Below are positions 22,469 to 34,423 of a stretch of DNA of 64,000 nt, piece by piece. A program made the position numbers and the translations under genes. The notes under the pieces were generated by a model, which was not told the origin of the DNA, did no database searches, and was given only the letters and a program-made list of their open reading frames with translations. How positions within the stretch are numbered: the stretch's first letter is position 1; each line of letters begins with the position of its first letter. Source of the DNA: Theocolax elegans (lineage: Eukaryota > Arthropoda > Insecta > Hymenoptera > Cerocephalidae); NCBI GenBank assembly GCA_026168455.1, contig CM047430.1:20850735-20914734 (forward strand). Direction: 5' to 3'.

Positions 22469-22898
22469 GCATCAAGAACAGCAGGATGCATTCGAGAAAA
22501 TGAAGCTAGCACTTACCCAAGCCCCTGTTTTAGCGCGCCCCGATTTTTCCCTCCCTTTTACCCTCCAAACCGATGCTAGCGACTATGCTATAGCCGGTGT
22601 ACTTACCCAAGAAATAAATGGTGAAGAACACCCTATATATTACGTCAGCCGTACACTGAGTAAAGCGGAACGTAATTATACGGTGACAGAGAAGGAGTGT
22701 TTAGCCGTTTTGTGGTCTATTGAAAGACTCAAAGGTTACCTTCAAGGCAAAGAGTTTACCGTGGTAATAGACCACCATAGCCTTCTCTGGCTTCATAACA
22801 TTAAAGATTCGACAGGCAGATTGGCTCGATGGAACACAATCCTGCAAAACTATAAATTTAAGTTTTTGCACAGGAAAGAAGCATATCACAAAGTTCCT
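22469..22898 (+). pseudogene. pol: G2 copy A RNase H, truncated
   Basis: RNase H resumes after the nested LTR with MKLALTQAPVLARP, LQTDASDYAIAGVLTQ and VTEKECLAVLWSIERLKG. It breaks off after HRKEAYHKVP, where copy C continues into integrase, because the sequence switches to inverted LTR. Confidence 0.85.
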
Positions 22899-24530
22899 TT
22901 CGCTCTTGTTTGACTAGACTAGCCTTACGTCTCCGGGAGTAGCGAGCGAAGTTATTTTGAGAGTAGAGATGTAGGATATAATGTGGGATAAATAAATAAT
23001 ATATGTTTTATTTCGTATAATAGTGCATTATTTATTTAAATATGTTCACATCATAATATGCTGTTTCCTTTAAATGAACACGAGTAACTAAATTCTAAAT
23101 TGTAAAATTCTAAAATGTAAAATTACACTATTTTATTAACAATTGCATTTATTTAAGTCAAATAACGATTTAAATTTGATTAAATAAACAAGTGTAGGGC
23201 GAACACTTTAACACATAGAATAAAATATAACAAGGTTATTTTATTATAAACATTAATAACTAATAATCGAAATAGAATTATTATAAATAATGCAGATTAA
23301 ATAAAAAATTGTTGTCGTTTAAAACATGAATTATTGTTAATAAATTGCAATTCAAACCGTGAATATTGCAAATAAAATGCAATGCAACGAATAATTGTTA
23401 TAAATAAATTGCAGTTCCAAATAATAATTATTGTAAAAAAAAACGGTTTGTTCAGCAATCGCATTAACATAAAATATCAGGTTTGCCTTTACGAATAATA
23501 CAAGCGTATAGATAGCCGAAAAGAATATACCTTAAGTACCCAAATATATATAATATATATATATATATAATATATTGTGTGTGTATTCCGTGAGGAACGA
23601 AGGTCCGCCTCGAACGTGGATAGCGGTGTCAAACTGCCGGATAATGTCCTGCTAGACCTGCGGGCGTCGACGTTAGATGGGTATGCTGTTGGAGCCCGAT
23701 GATTTCCAGATGTCGAAGTCGTGGTTCCTTGACTATGGCTCGTGGATGTCAACGATGCGTCTCGATTCCCGAATAGAAGATCTCTCTTAATTTTAAATGC
23801 GTATTGTTTTAAAGTCCGAGTAGCAGTGCCACGCCCTCGGATAAAAATCAAAAAGTTGACGAGCAGAGCTTCGCCTTATGAAAACTTTAGATGAAGAATT
23901 AGGAGTGGCTGTGTCTGTTCTGGGTCCTCTTTATATACCCTAAAATCTATGCATCTGTCCTTGTCTTACACTTTGCCTTATTGGAAATTGTGTAAGTAGT
24001 TCTCGATTTTTCTGTGCTTGCACCCGATTGGGCCGTTAGATGTGCGTGATTAAAAATTATCGAATCCCGTGCATTTTCTGTATCGCTTCGTAGTTAATTC
24101 GGAGAATTTGTTGTCCCCTTTTATTACTGCGACGTTACCCAAAGAACGGCTTAATTTTTACTTCCTTCTAATGCTCGAATTTTCTAGTCGATGTTTCCCA
24201 TTGCCGGCTCTTCTCCGAGCATTGATTTTATAGTGCAGTACAAAAAAACTCTTGCGTAACCCTTCGTTTCGATCTCACTATCGGCGATCCCGCTTATATG
24301 CGTATTGGCTTTGAATAATATCTTCAACTCTACTTTCAGTCTCTTTTCGTTTGAAACACTCGTAAAATAATCTGTTCCTTAGCTCTACAAATTATATTTT
24401 ATATTACTGCATTTACTTAGAATCATTCTTTATCAACCTTATTTTGTTCGTCTTCTACGCCGTATTTTTATTCTAAACTAAGCATACTTTTTACGAAAAA
24501 TAATAATATAATTTTCGTCGGGACGCGACA

Positions 24531-25464
24531 ATGCCATTGCCATCTGACATCCTTTCGCGTTAAATAATTTAACGGTGCTCTGTATTCAGCTAATTTCCCG
24601 ATAAACCTTGAATACCAATCAATTAAGCCAGTAAAACGTCTGAGTTGCTTTAAATTGGTTGGGGCTGGGTACTCTAGTATCGATCGTATCTTATCTGTTT
24701 ATTTGAGGCCATCCTCATTAAAAATATATTCTAGATAAGTTACTTCCGCGCAACAGAATTCGGACTTTTCTCTGTTAATTTGCAAGTTTACCTTTTTGAG
24801 GGCGGTTAGTACTATTATTAACCATTTTAGGTGTTCCTCGAATGTTTGGCTGTAATAATATCGTCCAGATATAAGAATACGTTTGGCTCCCTTTCCGGCT
24901 TATAAGCTTGTCCATCATTTTCTGGAAAATGACAGGTGCATTCGATAGGAGGCCGTAGGGGACTCGGGTAAACTGAAATAATCCTTTACCGGGAAGTGTA
25001 AAGGCTGTAATTTCGCAGCTTTCTGATGCTAGAGGGACTTGGTGGTAAGCTTGCGATAAATCAAGCTTAATAATGTAACGACTTTCTCTTAGCTGATCGA
25101 GAATGTCGTCCATATTTCGCATAGGGTACGCTATTTAATCTATGCAAAAGCGGTATTTTCCGTTTGCTTTCGGAACTATAATTGGGCAGCTCCACCACGG
25201 GCTTTCTGAAGGTTCTATGATACCTTCCTTTAGCATCCTGTCGATTTCCTCGTATCCAGCCTGCAGCATCCTCGGCGAATAACGACGGTTTCGTTGACGA
25301 ATAGGTTCGGCACCTTGCACATCGATTTTATGGGAATCTAGGTTAGTTACACCTAGCGTTTTTGGTGTTGGGGAATCATTTCGTTTAATAGCTGCTGTAA
25401 TCTCCATTCTTGTTCCGGTGTAGCTAGCTTCAATCCTCCTATGCTTGCTAGGGCGGATAAGCAA
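24531..25464 (-). pseudogene. pol: G2 copy B reverse transcriptase, frameshifted
   Basis: Minus-strand counterpart of the copy A RT (frames 25135-25464 and 24775-25122). The palm motif KLDLSQAYHQVP is intact. A missing A in the run after the Met-Asp-Lys-Leu-Ile codons shifts the frame so that the YLDD box is no longer read. The GCAT target site (read on the minus strand) is present at 24531-24534. Confidence 0.8.
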
Positions 25465-26218
25465 CTAGGGTCTTTGCCATAAGGATAAAAATGATGAATG
25501 ATACCTTTATCAGTCCACCACGTATCATTCTCATAGCATATATTCATGTTCGCTTTACGTTTAAAGTCGATACCTATTGTGTGCGTTATTTCCATCATCG
25601 AATTATCGCATACTGGTGAAGTTGGACTTAATCTATATGCTGTAGATTGGGCTTGAGGACGATTAGCTGCTGTGGTTATCCTTAAATTTTCATTATTTAA
25701 CCGCTGCATATTTTCTCCCGCGTTGCTGTTTTCCCTTACAACCGATTGCATTTCCGATCCGCATTCCATTTCCGGTAATGACAGCAAATTCTTATTACTT
25801 ATGGAGATTGGATATCGGTACTGTCCTCTTGATTGACTGGTTGGCAATTGAATATAAAGCATCCATCTTGCTTTACTGCTTCTTTCTGGAGCTGTATCTT
25901 TTGCGATATTGGGGATATTTTCTCGTTCTGACGGTGTTAGGGACAAATCTGTTTCTATATTTGGGTTAGCCTCGTCTACTGCTGCATTCCAGTCAGCAGA
26001 CGATAGTCCGAAATTACGTCTAATTTCGTACCTAGCTAACCTATCTCTAATAATTTTGCTATCCGCGTCTATGTTTATTCCGATTTTACTCGCGTATACC
26101 GAAATTCTACCGTCACTGGTATTATTTATGCTGCGTCTTATTACACCGGCACCTACTGTTGTAACACCGATAAGTCTTCTCCCAAAATTAAATCAAGGTC
26201 ATCACCGTTGTGAAACAT
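25353..26218 (-). pseudogene. gag: G2 copy B gag and pol linker
   Basis: Minus-strand copy of 19039-19904. The long frame (25353-25946) is identical to that of copy A. The short leader ORF starts at 26216-26218. Confidence 0.7.
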
Positions 26219-26612
26219 TTTGATTAATTTACTGTAGCTTATTTATATTAATAATTAAATAAATATTATTAATAGCTCTTTTTAGCTCGAATGCAGTGAA
26301 ATTTTTTAGCTCTTGTTTAATTATATCTTATGTAAATTAAACACACCAAGCAAAAATAAAAAATTTACCAATGAAAAGAAAATAAAACAATTTTCAAGCT
26401 AAGCTAATTAAATCAGATTCACTTTTCACTAAGCAATCCACAAACAATAACAAAAATATAAACAAGCTTGCTTTATTATAGGCTTGGCAGTACGAGAAAA
26501 AAAATATAGCGGGGAAATATTTATATATTGGTTATTAATTATTATATTATGTAACGGATTTGCTATTTTTAATAATAAATGCAATAAGTAATAACAATTC
26601 AGAACCGTTAAA

Positions 26613-26648
26613 AATTTTTTTTTATTTTTAATTTTTTTTTTATTTATA
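26613..26648. other. T/A-rich spacer at centre of B-C palindrome
   Basis: About 36 bp of T and A runs between two oppositely oriented copies of the same LTR tail. The arms on either side are about 3.7 kb long. Confidence 0.7.
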
Positions 26649-27045
26649 AACGGTTCTGAATTGTTATTATCTTATTGCATTTATTATTAAAAATAGCAAA
26701 TCCGTTACATAATATAATAATTAATAACCAATATATATAAATATTTCCCCGCTATATTTTATTTTCTCGTACTGCCAAGCCTATAATAAAGCAAGCTTGT
26801 TTATATTTTTGTTATTGTTTGTGGATTGCTTAGTGAAAAGTGAATCTGATTTAATTAGCTTAGCTTGAAAATTGTTTTATTTTCTTTTCATTGGTAAATT
26901 TTTTATTTTTGCTTGGTGTGTTTAATTTACATAAGATATAATTAAACAAGAGCTAAAAATTTCACTGCATTCGAGCTAAAAAGAGCTATTAGTAATAATA
27001 TTTATTTAATTATTAATATAAATAAGCTACAGTAAATTAATCAAA

Positions 27046-27911
27046 ATGTTTCACAACGGTGATGACCTTGATTTAATTTTGGGAGAAGACTTATCGGTGT
27101 TACAACAGTAGGTGCCGGTGTAATAAGACGCAGCATAAATAATACCAGTGACGGTAGAATTTCGGTATACGCGAGTAAAATCGGAATAAACATAGACGCG
27201 GATAGCAAAATTATTAGAGATAGGTTAGCTAGGTACGAAATTAGACGTAATTTCGGACTATCGTCTGCTGACTGGAATGCAGCAGTAGACGAGGCTAACC
27301 CAAATATAGAAACAGATTTGTCCCTAACACCGTCAGAACGAGAAAATATCCCCAATATCGCAAAAGATACAGCTCCAGAAAGAAGCAGTAAAGCAAGATG
27401 GATGCTTTATATTCAATTGCCAACCAGTCAATCAAGAGGACAGTACCGATATCCAATCTCCATAAGTAATAAGAATTTGCTGTCATTACCGGAAATGGAA
27501 TGCGGATCGGAAATGCAATCGGTTGTAAGGGAAAACAGCAACGCGGGAGAAAATATGCAGCGGTTAAATAATGAAAATTTAAGGATAACCACAGCAGCTA
27601 ATCGTCCTCAAGCCCAATCTACAGCATATAGATTAAGTCCAACTTCACCAGTATGCGATAATTCGATGATGGAAATAACGCACACAATAGGTATCGACTT
27701 TAAACGTAAAGCGAACATGAATATATGCTATGAGAATGATACGTGGTGGACTGATAAAGGTATCATTCATCATTTTTATCCTTATGGCAAAGACCCTAGT
27801 TGCTTATCCGCCCTAGCAAGCATAGGAGGATTGAAGCTAGCTACACCGGAACAAGAATGGAGATTACAGCAGCTATTAAACGAAATGATTCCCCAACACC
27901 AAAAACGCTAG
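27046..27911 (+). pseudogene. gag: G2 copy C gag and pol linker
   Basis: ATG at 27046, a stop after 22 codons, then a one-frame shift into the gag block that runs to TAG 27909-27911. Sequence and defects are the same as in copy A, including loss of the protease active-site region. Confidence 0.7.
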
Positions 27912-28739
27912 GTGTAACTAACCTAGATTCCCATAAAATCGATGTGCAAGGTGCCGAACCTATTCGTCAACGAAACCGTCGTTATTCGCCGAGGATGCTG
28001 CAGGCTGGATACGAGGAAATCGACAGGATGCTAAAGGAAGGTATCATAGAACCTTCAGAAAGCCCGTGGTGGAGCTGCCCAATTATAGTTCCGAAAGCAA
28101 ACGGAAAATACCGCTTTTGCATAGATTAAATAGCGTACCCTATGCGAAATATGGACGACATTCTCGATCAGCTAAGAGAAAGTCGTTACATTATTAAGCT
28201 TGATTTATCGCAAGCTTACCACCAAGTCCCTCTAGCATCAGAAAGCTGCGAAATTACAGCCTTTACACTTCCCGGTAAAGGATTATTTCAGTTTACCCGA
28301 GTCCCCTACGGCCTCCTATCGAATGCACCTGTCATTTTCCAGAAAATGATGGACAAGCTTATAAAGCCGGAAAGGGAGCCAAACGTATTCTTATATCTGG
28401 ACGATATTATTATTACAGCCAAAACATTCGAGGAACACCTAAAATGGTTAATAATAGTACTAACCGCCCTCAAAAAGGTAAACTTGCAAATTAACAGAGA
28501 AAAGTCCGAATTCTGTTGCGCGGAAGTAACTTATCTAGAATATATTTTTAATGAGGATGGCCTCAAAATAAACAGATAAGATACGATCGATACTAGAGTA
28601 CCCAGCCCCAACCAATTTAAAGCAACTCAGACGTTTTACTGGCTTAATTGATTGGTATTCAAGGTTTATCGGGAAATTAGCTGAATACAGAGCACCGTTA
28701 AATTATTTAACGCGAAAGGATGTCAGATGGCAATGGCAT
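27912..28739 (+). pseudogene. pol: G2 copy C reverse transcriptase, broken
   Basis: Same layout as copy A: fingers to RFCID then stop, palm from 28142 with KLDLSQAYHQVP and FLYLDDIII, a stop at 28577-28579, then thumb and connection in another frame (LRRFTGLIDWYSRFIGKLAE). The coding sequence is interrupted at 28740 by the nested LTR. Joining across one copy of the GCAT duplication keeps the frame. Confidence 0.85.
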
Positions 28740-29692
28740 TGTCGCGTCCCGACGAAAATTATATTATTATTTTTCGTAAAAAGTACTGCTTAGTTTAGAA
28801 TAAAAATACGGCGTAGAAGACGAACAAAATAAGGTTGATAAAGAATGATTCTAAGTAAATGCAGTAATATAAAATATAATTTGTAGAGCTAAGGAACAGA
28901 TTATTTTACGAGTGTTTCAAACGAAAAAGAGACTGATAAGTAGAGTTGAAGATATTATTCAAAGCCAATACGCATATAAGCGGGATCGCCGATAGTGAGA
29001 TCGAAACGAAGGGTTACGCAAGAGTTTTTTTGTACTGCACTATAAAATCAATGCTCGGAGAAGAGCCGGCAATGGGAAACATCGACTAGAAAATTCGAGC
29101 ATTAGAAGGAAGTAATAAATTAAGCCGTTCTTTGGGTAACGTCGCAGTAATAAAAGGGGGACAACAAATTCTCCGAATTAACTACGAAGCGATACAGAAA
29201 ATGCACGGGATTCGATAATTTTTAATCACGCACATCTAACGGCCCAATCGGGTGCAAGCACAGAAAAATCGAGAACTACTTACACAATTTCCATATAAGG
29301 CAAAGTGTAAGACAAGGACAGATGCATAGATTTTTAGGGTATATAAAGAGGACCCAGAACAGACACAGCCACTCCTAATTCTTCATCTAAAGTTTTCATA
29401 AGGCGAAGCTCTGCTCGTCAACTTTTTGATTTTTATCCGAGGGCGTGGCACTGCTACTCGGACTTTAAAACAATACGCATTTAAAATTAAGAGAGATCTT
29501 CTATTCGGGAATCGAGACGCATCGTTGACATCCACGAGCCATAGTCAAGGAACCACGACTTCGACATCTGGAAATCATCGGGCTCCAACAGCATACCCAT
29601 CTAACGTCGACGCCCGCAGGTCTAGCAGGACATTATCCGGCAGTTTGACACCGCTATCCACGTTCGAGGCGGACCTTCGTTCCTCACGGAAT

Positions 29693-29734
<42 letters not shown>

Positions 29735-30476
29735 ATATATTTGGGTACTTAAGGTATATTCTTTTCGGCTATCTATACGCTTGTATTATTCGTAAAGGCA
29801 AACCTGATATTTTATGTTAATGCGATTGCTGAACAAACCGTTTTTTTTTACAATAATTATTATTTGGAACTGCAATTTATTTATAACAATTATTCGTTGC
29901 ATTGCATTTTATTTGCAATATTCACGGTTTGAATTGCAATTTATTAACAATAATTCATGTTTTAAACGACAACAATTTTTTATTTAATCTGCATTTATTT
30001 ATAATAATTCTATTTTCGATTATTAGTTATTAATGTTTATAATAAAATAACCTTGTTTATATTTTATTCTATGTGTTAAAGTGTTCGCCCTACACTTGTT
30101 TATTTAATCAAATTTAAAATCGTTATTTGACTTAAATAAATTTATGCAATTGTTAATAAAATAGTGTAATTTTACATTTTAGAATTTTACAAATTTAGAA
30201 TTTAGTTACTCGTGTTCATTTAAAGGAAAACAGCATATTATGATGTGAACATATTTAAATAAATAATGCACTATTAATACGAAATAAAACATATATTATT
30301 TTATTTATCCCACATTATATCCTACATCTCTACTCTCAAAATAACTTCGCTCGCTACTCCCGGAGACGTAAGGCTAGTCCTAGTCAAACAAGAGCGAAAG
30401 GAACGCGAATGGTTTATTAACCATTTGCCTTCTTGTAATATTTTTTATAGTGGTTGGTACAATTCTGGACGTGACA
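28740..30476 (+). repeat. Nested solo LTR in copy C
   Basis: 1737 bp from TGTCGCG to GTGACA, flanked by GCAT at 28736-28739 and 30477-30480. The unit splits RT connection from RNase H, so it inserted after G2 itself. The target duplication supports a genuine retroviral-type integration followed by LTR-LTR recombination. Confidence 0.88.
29340..29348 (+). promoter_or_regulatory. TATA box of nested LTR
   Basis: TATATAAAG about 600 bp into the LTR, followed 25-35 bases later by CAGACACAGCC-type initiator sequence. Likely start of the R region. Confidence 0.5.
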
Positions 30477-30987
30477 GCATCAAGAACAGCAGGATGCATT
30501 CGAGAAAATGAAGCTAGCACTTACCCAAGCCCCTGTTTTAGCGCGCCCCGATTTTTCCCTCCCTTTTACCCTCCAAACCGATGCTAGCGACTATGCTATA
30601 GCCGGTGTACTTACCCAAGAAATAAATGGTGAAGAACACCCTATATATTACGTCAGCCGTACACTGAGTAAAGCGGAACGTAATTATACGGTGACAGAGA
30701 AGGAGTGTTTAGCCGTTTTGTGGTCTATTGAAAGACTCAAAGGTTACCTTCAAGGCAAAGAGTTTACCGTGGTAATAGACCACCATAGCCTTCTCTGGCT
30801 TCATAACATTAAAGATTCGACAGGCAGATTGGCTCGATGGAACACAATCCTGCAAAACTATAAATTTAAGTTTTTGCACAGGAAAGAAGCATATCACAAA
30901 GTACCTGACGCACTCTCGAGAGCATACGAAGATACAGCCTTAGCAGCTACAGCCACAATTAATACAAGCGATCCTGGTACCAAATGA
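30477..30987 (+). pseudogene. pol: G2 copy C RNase H
   Basis: The frame begins right after the nested LTR (ATG at 30508 is internal). It holds LQTDASDYAIAGVLTQ, VTEKECLAVLWSIERL, VIDHHSLLWLHN and VPDALSRAYED, a complete Gypsy RNase H ending at TGA 30985-30987. It belongs to the pol reading that the nested LTR interrupted. Integrase starts about 40 bases later in another frame. Confidence 0.9.
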
Positions 30988-31030
30988 AAATCCAAGCAGT
31001 AATAAAATCTCCCCAAAAGTACCCTGATTT

Positions 31031-32260
31031 ATGTATAAAAGACAACTTTTTATACGCACATCGCCCAATCCCCTCGTAGACCCATTAGTTTTCGACCTAG
31101 ATGCTCGGAAGCTAATTCTGCCAGCAGCTGATAGAGAGAAAGCTCTCTACGAAGCGCACTACACCCCGCAAGCAGGTCATTTGGGAAATGACAAAATGTA
31201 TGCAAGGTTAGCCACCTACAACTACTGGCCAGGTATATACTACGATACCTGCAATTATGTGAGAGCTTGTCAAGGGTGTCAAGCCCATAAGAGCAATCAG
31301 CAGGCTCCAGCAGGAATAATGGAAGGCAGGAACATAGATGGACCTTGGACAGTAGTAGCAGTCGACATAATGGGGCCGAAACCACCATCAAAGCAAACAT
31401 AATTGTCTTTGAGGACTTATTTACTCGTTATGTGGAAATTAAAGCGTTAAGACGAGCCGACGCAAAAAGCGTACTTCAAGCGTTCGATGAGTTAGGCATT
31501 AACAGATGGGGTTGCCCCAAATACCTAATTTCGGACAATGGGACAGAATTTGCAAATCGCCAAGTTGCAGAGAAATTACAGCAGTACCGAATTATACAGT
31601 CATTAATTCCGCCCTATTTCGCACAAGCTAACCCTGTAGAAAGGGTAAAGAGAAATTTAAAACCGATGATGAACAGCTTCATTGAGGAAGATCATCGCGA
31701 GTGGAATCGACACTTAGGAGAGTTCTGCTTCTCTCTCAATACAGTCGTCCACTCTACAACTAAATACAGCCCAGCATTTTTAAATTTTGGCAGAAACCCA
31801 ATACCAACAGCCCTTATACAAAAGCACCTAGAGTCCTCAGACCCCCTCCAGCACCAAATACAGCAGCATGGATCGAAAGATTACATAGACTTCCAGCAAT
31901 ATATGATCTTGTTAGAAGACATATAGACATGGCAGTGGCTAGACTAGCTAGACACTACAATAAAGGACGCAGATTAGTACAATATCAAGTTAGCGATCGA
32001 GTTTGTCGACGCAATAGGGTATTGTCGTCAAAAGATAATCACTTTGCAGCAAAAATGGCACCAATCAACATGGACCGCGCGAGAGTAGTAGAAGTTGTCT
32101 CAGCAAATTATTATATAGTTGAGGATGAAGATACTAAATGAAGGGTCAAAGTCTATGTAAATGATCTAAAGCGTTATATCCCTCCTAGAGACATTATCCC
32201 ACCTAAAATTCATTCTCCCCCTTCGCAGCGCCCAATAGCACAAAATATACAGCAAAACAA
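31031..32260 (+). pseudogene. pol: G2 copy C integrase, frameshifted
   Basis: Three overlapping or adjoining frames. 31031-31402 has the HHCC zinc domain (HYTPQAGHLG, CQGCQ) and the first catalytic Asp in VAVDIMGP. 31345-31926 supplies the rest of the core, with Asp in ISDNGTEF and Glu in NPVERVKR. 31929-32141 is the C-terminal basic domain with a degenerate GPF/Y module, and after a TGA it continues with VKVYVNDLKRYIPP to about 32260. Breaks lie near 31370, 31926 and 32141. Confidence 0.88.
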
Positions 32261-33038
32261 ACCCACCTAGAAAGTGAGATAGACCCAGGAAGATCAAATA
32301 AATTTTTTTTTGTTCCTTTTTCCCCGTTAAACTGTAAGTAAGTGTTATCAACCCTCATTTGAAATATACCCAAACAAATAAGGGTGGTGATTATAAAGCA
32401 GAGCAAATAAGCAAATAATATAACTATACGTAATTATTTAACGAAACGGTAATTGCAACAAGAAGAGTTCAAAATGAGGAACTTACAAACAGCAGAAGGT
32501 AATAATTCACCACACCTTATTTTTTTTCTTACTTTATATTATTTCATGTTTATTTACTTTTATTATTTTTCTTTATTCCCTAAATTTATATATTAATTGG
32601 TATAACAGTATGAGTATGATTGCCATCATGTAAGTATGAGGTATGAGAGTATCGCGAGTAGGGATAGAGCTCTCAAACAATTGCGAATATTCTATAATAT
32701 TATTTTATATTTTATGTATTGGGGCCAGTCGTCGTTATATTAATATTAATTTTATTTTATTTCAAAGCAGCTAAATTAATTATACACAATACAGCGCGTA
32801 GACATACATAGATTTCCAGCCAAGCAGCTAGTCAAGGAGACTATACACTTATACCCCGTACCAATAGCACCGGCTATTTGGATATTCATTAAGTAAGCAA
32901 GCATATTTACCCCCACCAACTTTAGCATTATAATAAGTATAGGAAATTGTAACTAGCAGCATATATATTTTTTTTATATTAATTTAGCTTTACTCTTATC
33001 ATTTTATGGAAATTACGACTTCCGAGTAATTTCGGTTT
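32261..33038 (+). other. Noncoding 3' region of G2 copy C
   Basis: AT-rich sequence between the end of pol and the polypurine tract. No env-like gene, membrane segment or conserved frame was seen. Confidence 0.5.
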
Positions 33039-33050
33039 GGTGGGGGGGAG
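33039..33050 (+). promoter_or_regulatory. Polypurine tract of G2 copy C
   Basis: GGTGGGGGGGAG followed by the 3' LTR start TGTGACAATG at 33052. Confidence 0.75.
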
Positions 33051-33051
33051 T

Positions 33052-34423
33052 TGTGACAATGTGCTTTGCACATGTCAAGAGCGAGCGATAGAACCCCTGG
33101 CGAACACCTAACTACCCGTACAAGCTATACGAGTCCCTAGCTACACCTACCTACCCATATACTTTTCCCTAGCTACCTACCCGCACATCAGCTAAATCCT
33201 ACCTACCCTCACAGTCTAATAACTCCATCCCAAGCACAGCACACATAAAACACTTGGCCTTGACGTTGAAGGCCAGGGCGAGCTCAGAACCTCAAGTGGG
33301 CTCCTCCGGGTCTGACATGGCAAGCAGGATATACTAGGGGAGGCTATCACTGGGTGAGCCTCCAGGACCCTCGTTAGCTCCTTTGGACAGCATACTGGGC
33401 GAAGAGGCATCATCCAGGTGTAAGGCTGCGGAACCTCTAACGCCAACCAGTATATAGCTGTAGACTGTGACGTGTGATAAGCACACGCACTAGTATTGCG
33501 TAAAATTATATTATAAATTGTTAATTTACTATAATTATCCGAGACCAAATCCTGTAACCAATAGGAAGGTATAATAATATTTACAATTAATTAATAAACT
33601 TTGGTTTATATAATAATATAAGTACGTAGTATATTAAGATAGCTTCGCGATAGACACGTGCCGTTAAACGTGAATTCAACGACCGCGCTATAAATAGATT
33701 AGAGTCATTGACCGCCTCCCCACTACTGTGCCTACTCGCCAGTTCATTGACCCCGTCCGGAGGGGGGGGGACAGGCGTTATACGCATGCGCGCTCTCGTA
33801 GAATCGGGTATATAAGGCGCACCGAAACCACCAGTAGGCAGTCTGCAACTGGACGTCAGATCGGACTGGCCATGAGCACACGACCAGCCCCTTTCTCCGA
33901 CCTAGTGCAGCAATTGTGGATACGTTCGTGAGCACACGTTCGTAAACACGGTTACCGTATACCGTACCGACCGTTACCGTAACCGCATCCTACCGTAGTC
34001 ACCTTGTGAGCACACGTGGTGTCTAATCCTGTCCGTACCCTCGTGAGCACACGTGGATTATCTCGACCGTATCCCCGTGAACATACGTGTATTAGCCCGA
34101 ACCGTATTTCCGTGCGATCATACACGATAACCGTTAGTTGCGTCCGTTTAGGAAACTAGTTATAAGACAGCATTGTAAAGTTCGTAGATGGCGTAATAAT
34201 TAAGTATTTTGTCTTGATTTGATTACAGACTAATTAACTACTTCACCCGACCAAGACCAGGCGGGCTGGCAACATTTGCATTATATCTTTGTTTATTTTT
34301 ATATTTGTACATAGTCTTAATAATAATTAGCCTTTATTATAAATAGTGGTACTTTATTTCAAATTCCTTAAAACCTGAATCCTGGAATCTGAGCAAGGTC
34401 CGGCAAAGATTCACTCCGTTACA
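33052..34423 (+). repeat. 3' LTR of G2 copy C
   Basis: 1372 bp with TG...CA ends (TGTGACAATG...ACTCCGTTACA). Upstream of 33240 it has C-rich ACCTACC-type repeats; it also has a TATA box at 33809 and a degenerate tandem array around 33920-34130 built on CGTGAGCACACGT. It is not similar to the LTR of the left-edge element, although the coding parts are related. Confidence 0.7.
33809..33816 (+). promoter_or_regulatory. TATA box in 3' LTR of copy C
   Basis: TATATAAG with an initiator-like CCAGTAGG about 24 bases downstream (33831-33838), the usual insect LTR promoter spacing. Confidence 0.55.

Larger units (their letters stand above)
18641..22898 (+). mobile_element. Gypsy G2 copy A, truncated within RNase H
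   Basis: Runs in the plus direction from the last 61 bp of the G1 LTR through leader, gag, RT, a nested solo LTR and part of RNase H. It matches copy C (26649 onward) at a constant offset of 8007-8008 bases with only a few differences. At about 22898 it switches abruptly into inverted solo-LTR sequence. No own 5' LTR or primer binding site is present. Confidence 0.85.
22899..26612 (-). mobile_element. Gypsy G2 copy B, inverted
   Basis: Reverse complement of copy A, from inside the nested LTR (A position about 22397) back to the G1 LTR tail. It contains on the minus strand a partial nested LTR (22899-24530), RT (24531-25352) and gag (25353-26218). Relative to copy A it is about 13 bases shorter over 1.5 kb through scattered one-base deletions. 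One of these shifts the RT frame just before the YLDD box. Confidence 0.85.
26649..34423 (+). mobile_element. Gypsy G2 copy C, most complete copy
   Basis: Starts with the same 61-bp G1 LTR tail as copy A and lacks its own 5' LTR and primer site. It runs through gag, RT, nested solo LTR, RNase H, integrase, a noncoding 3' region, a polypurine tract and a 1372-bp 3' LTR. All coding parts carry stops or shifts. The copied G1 LTR tail shows that C is a duplicate of the G1-G2 junction at 18701 and not an independent insertion. Confidence 0.8.

Noticed and set aside
33052..34423. Envelope gene making copy C an errantivirus
   Set aside because: The region between pol and the polypurine tract (32261-33038) has no long frame or membrane segment; 33052 onward is LTR.
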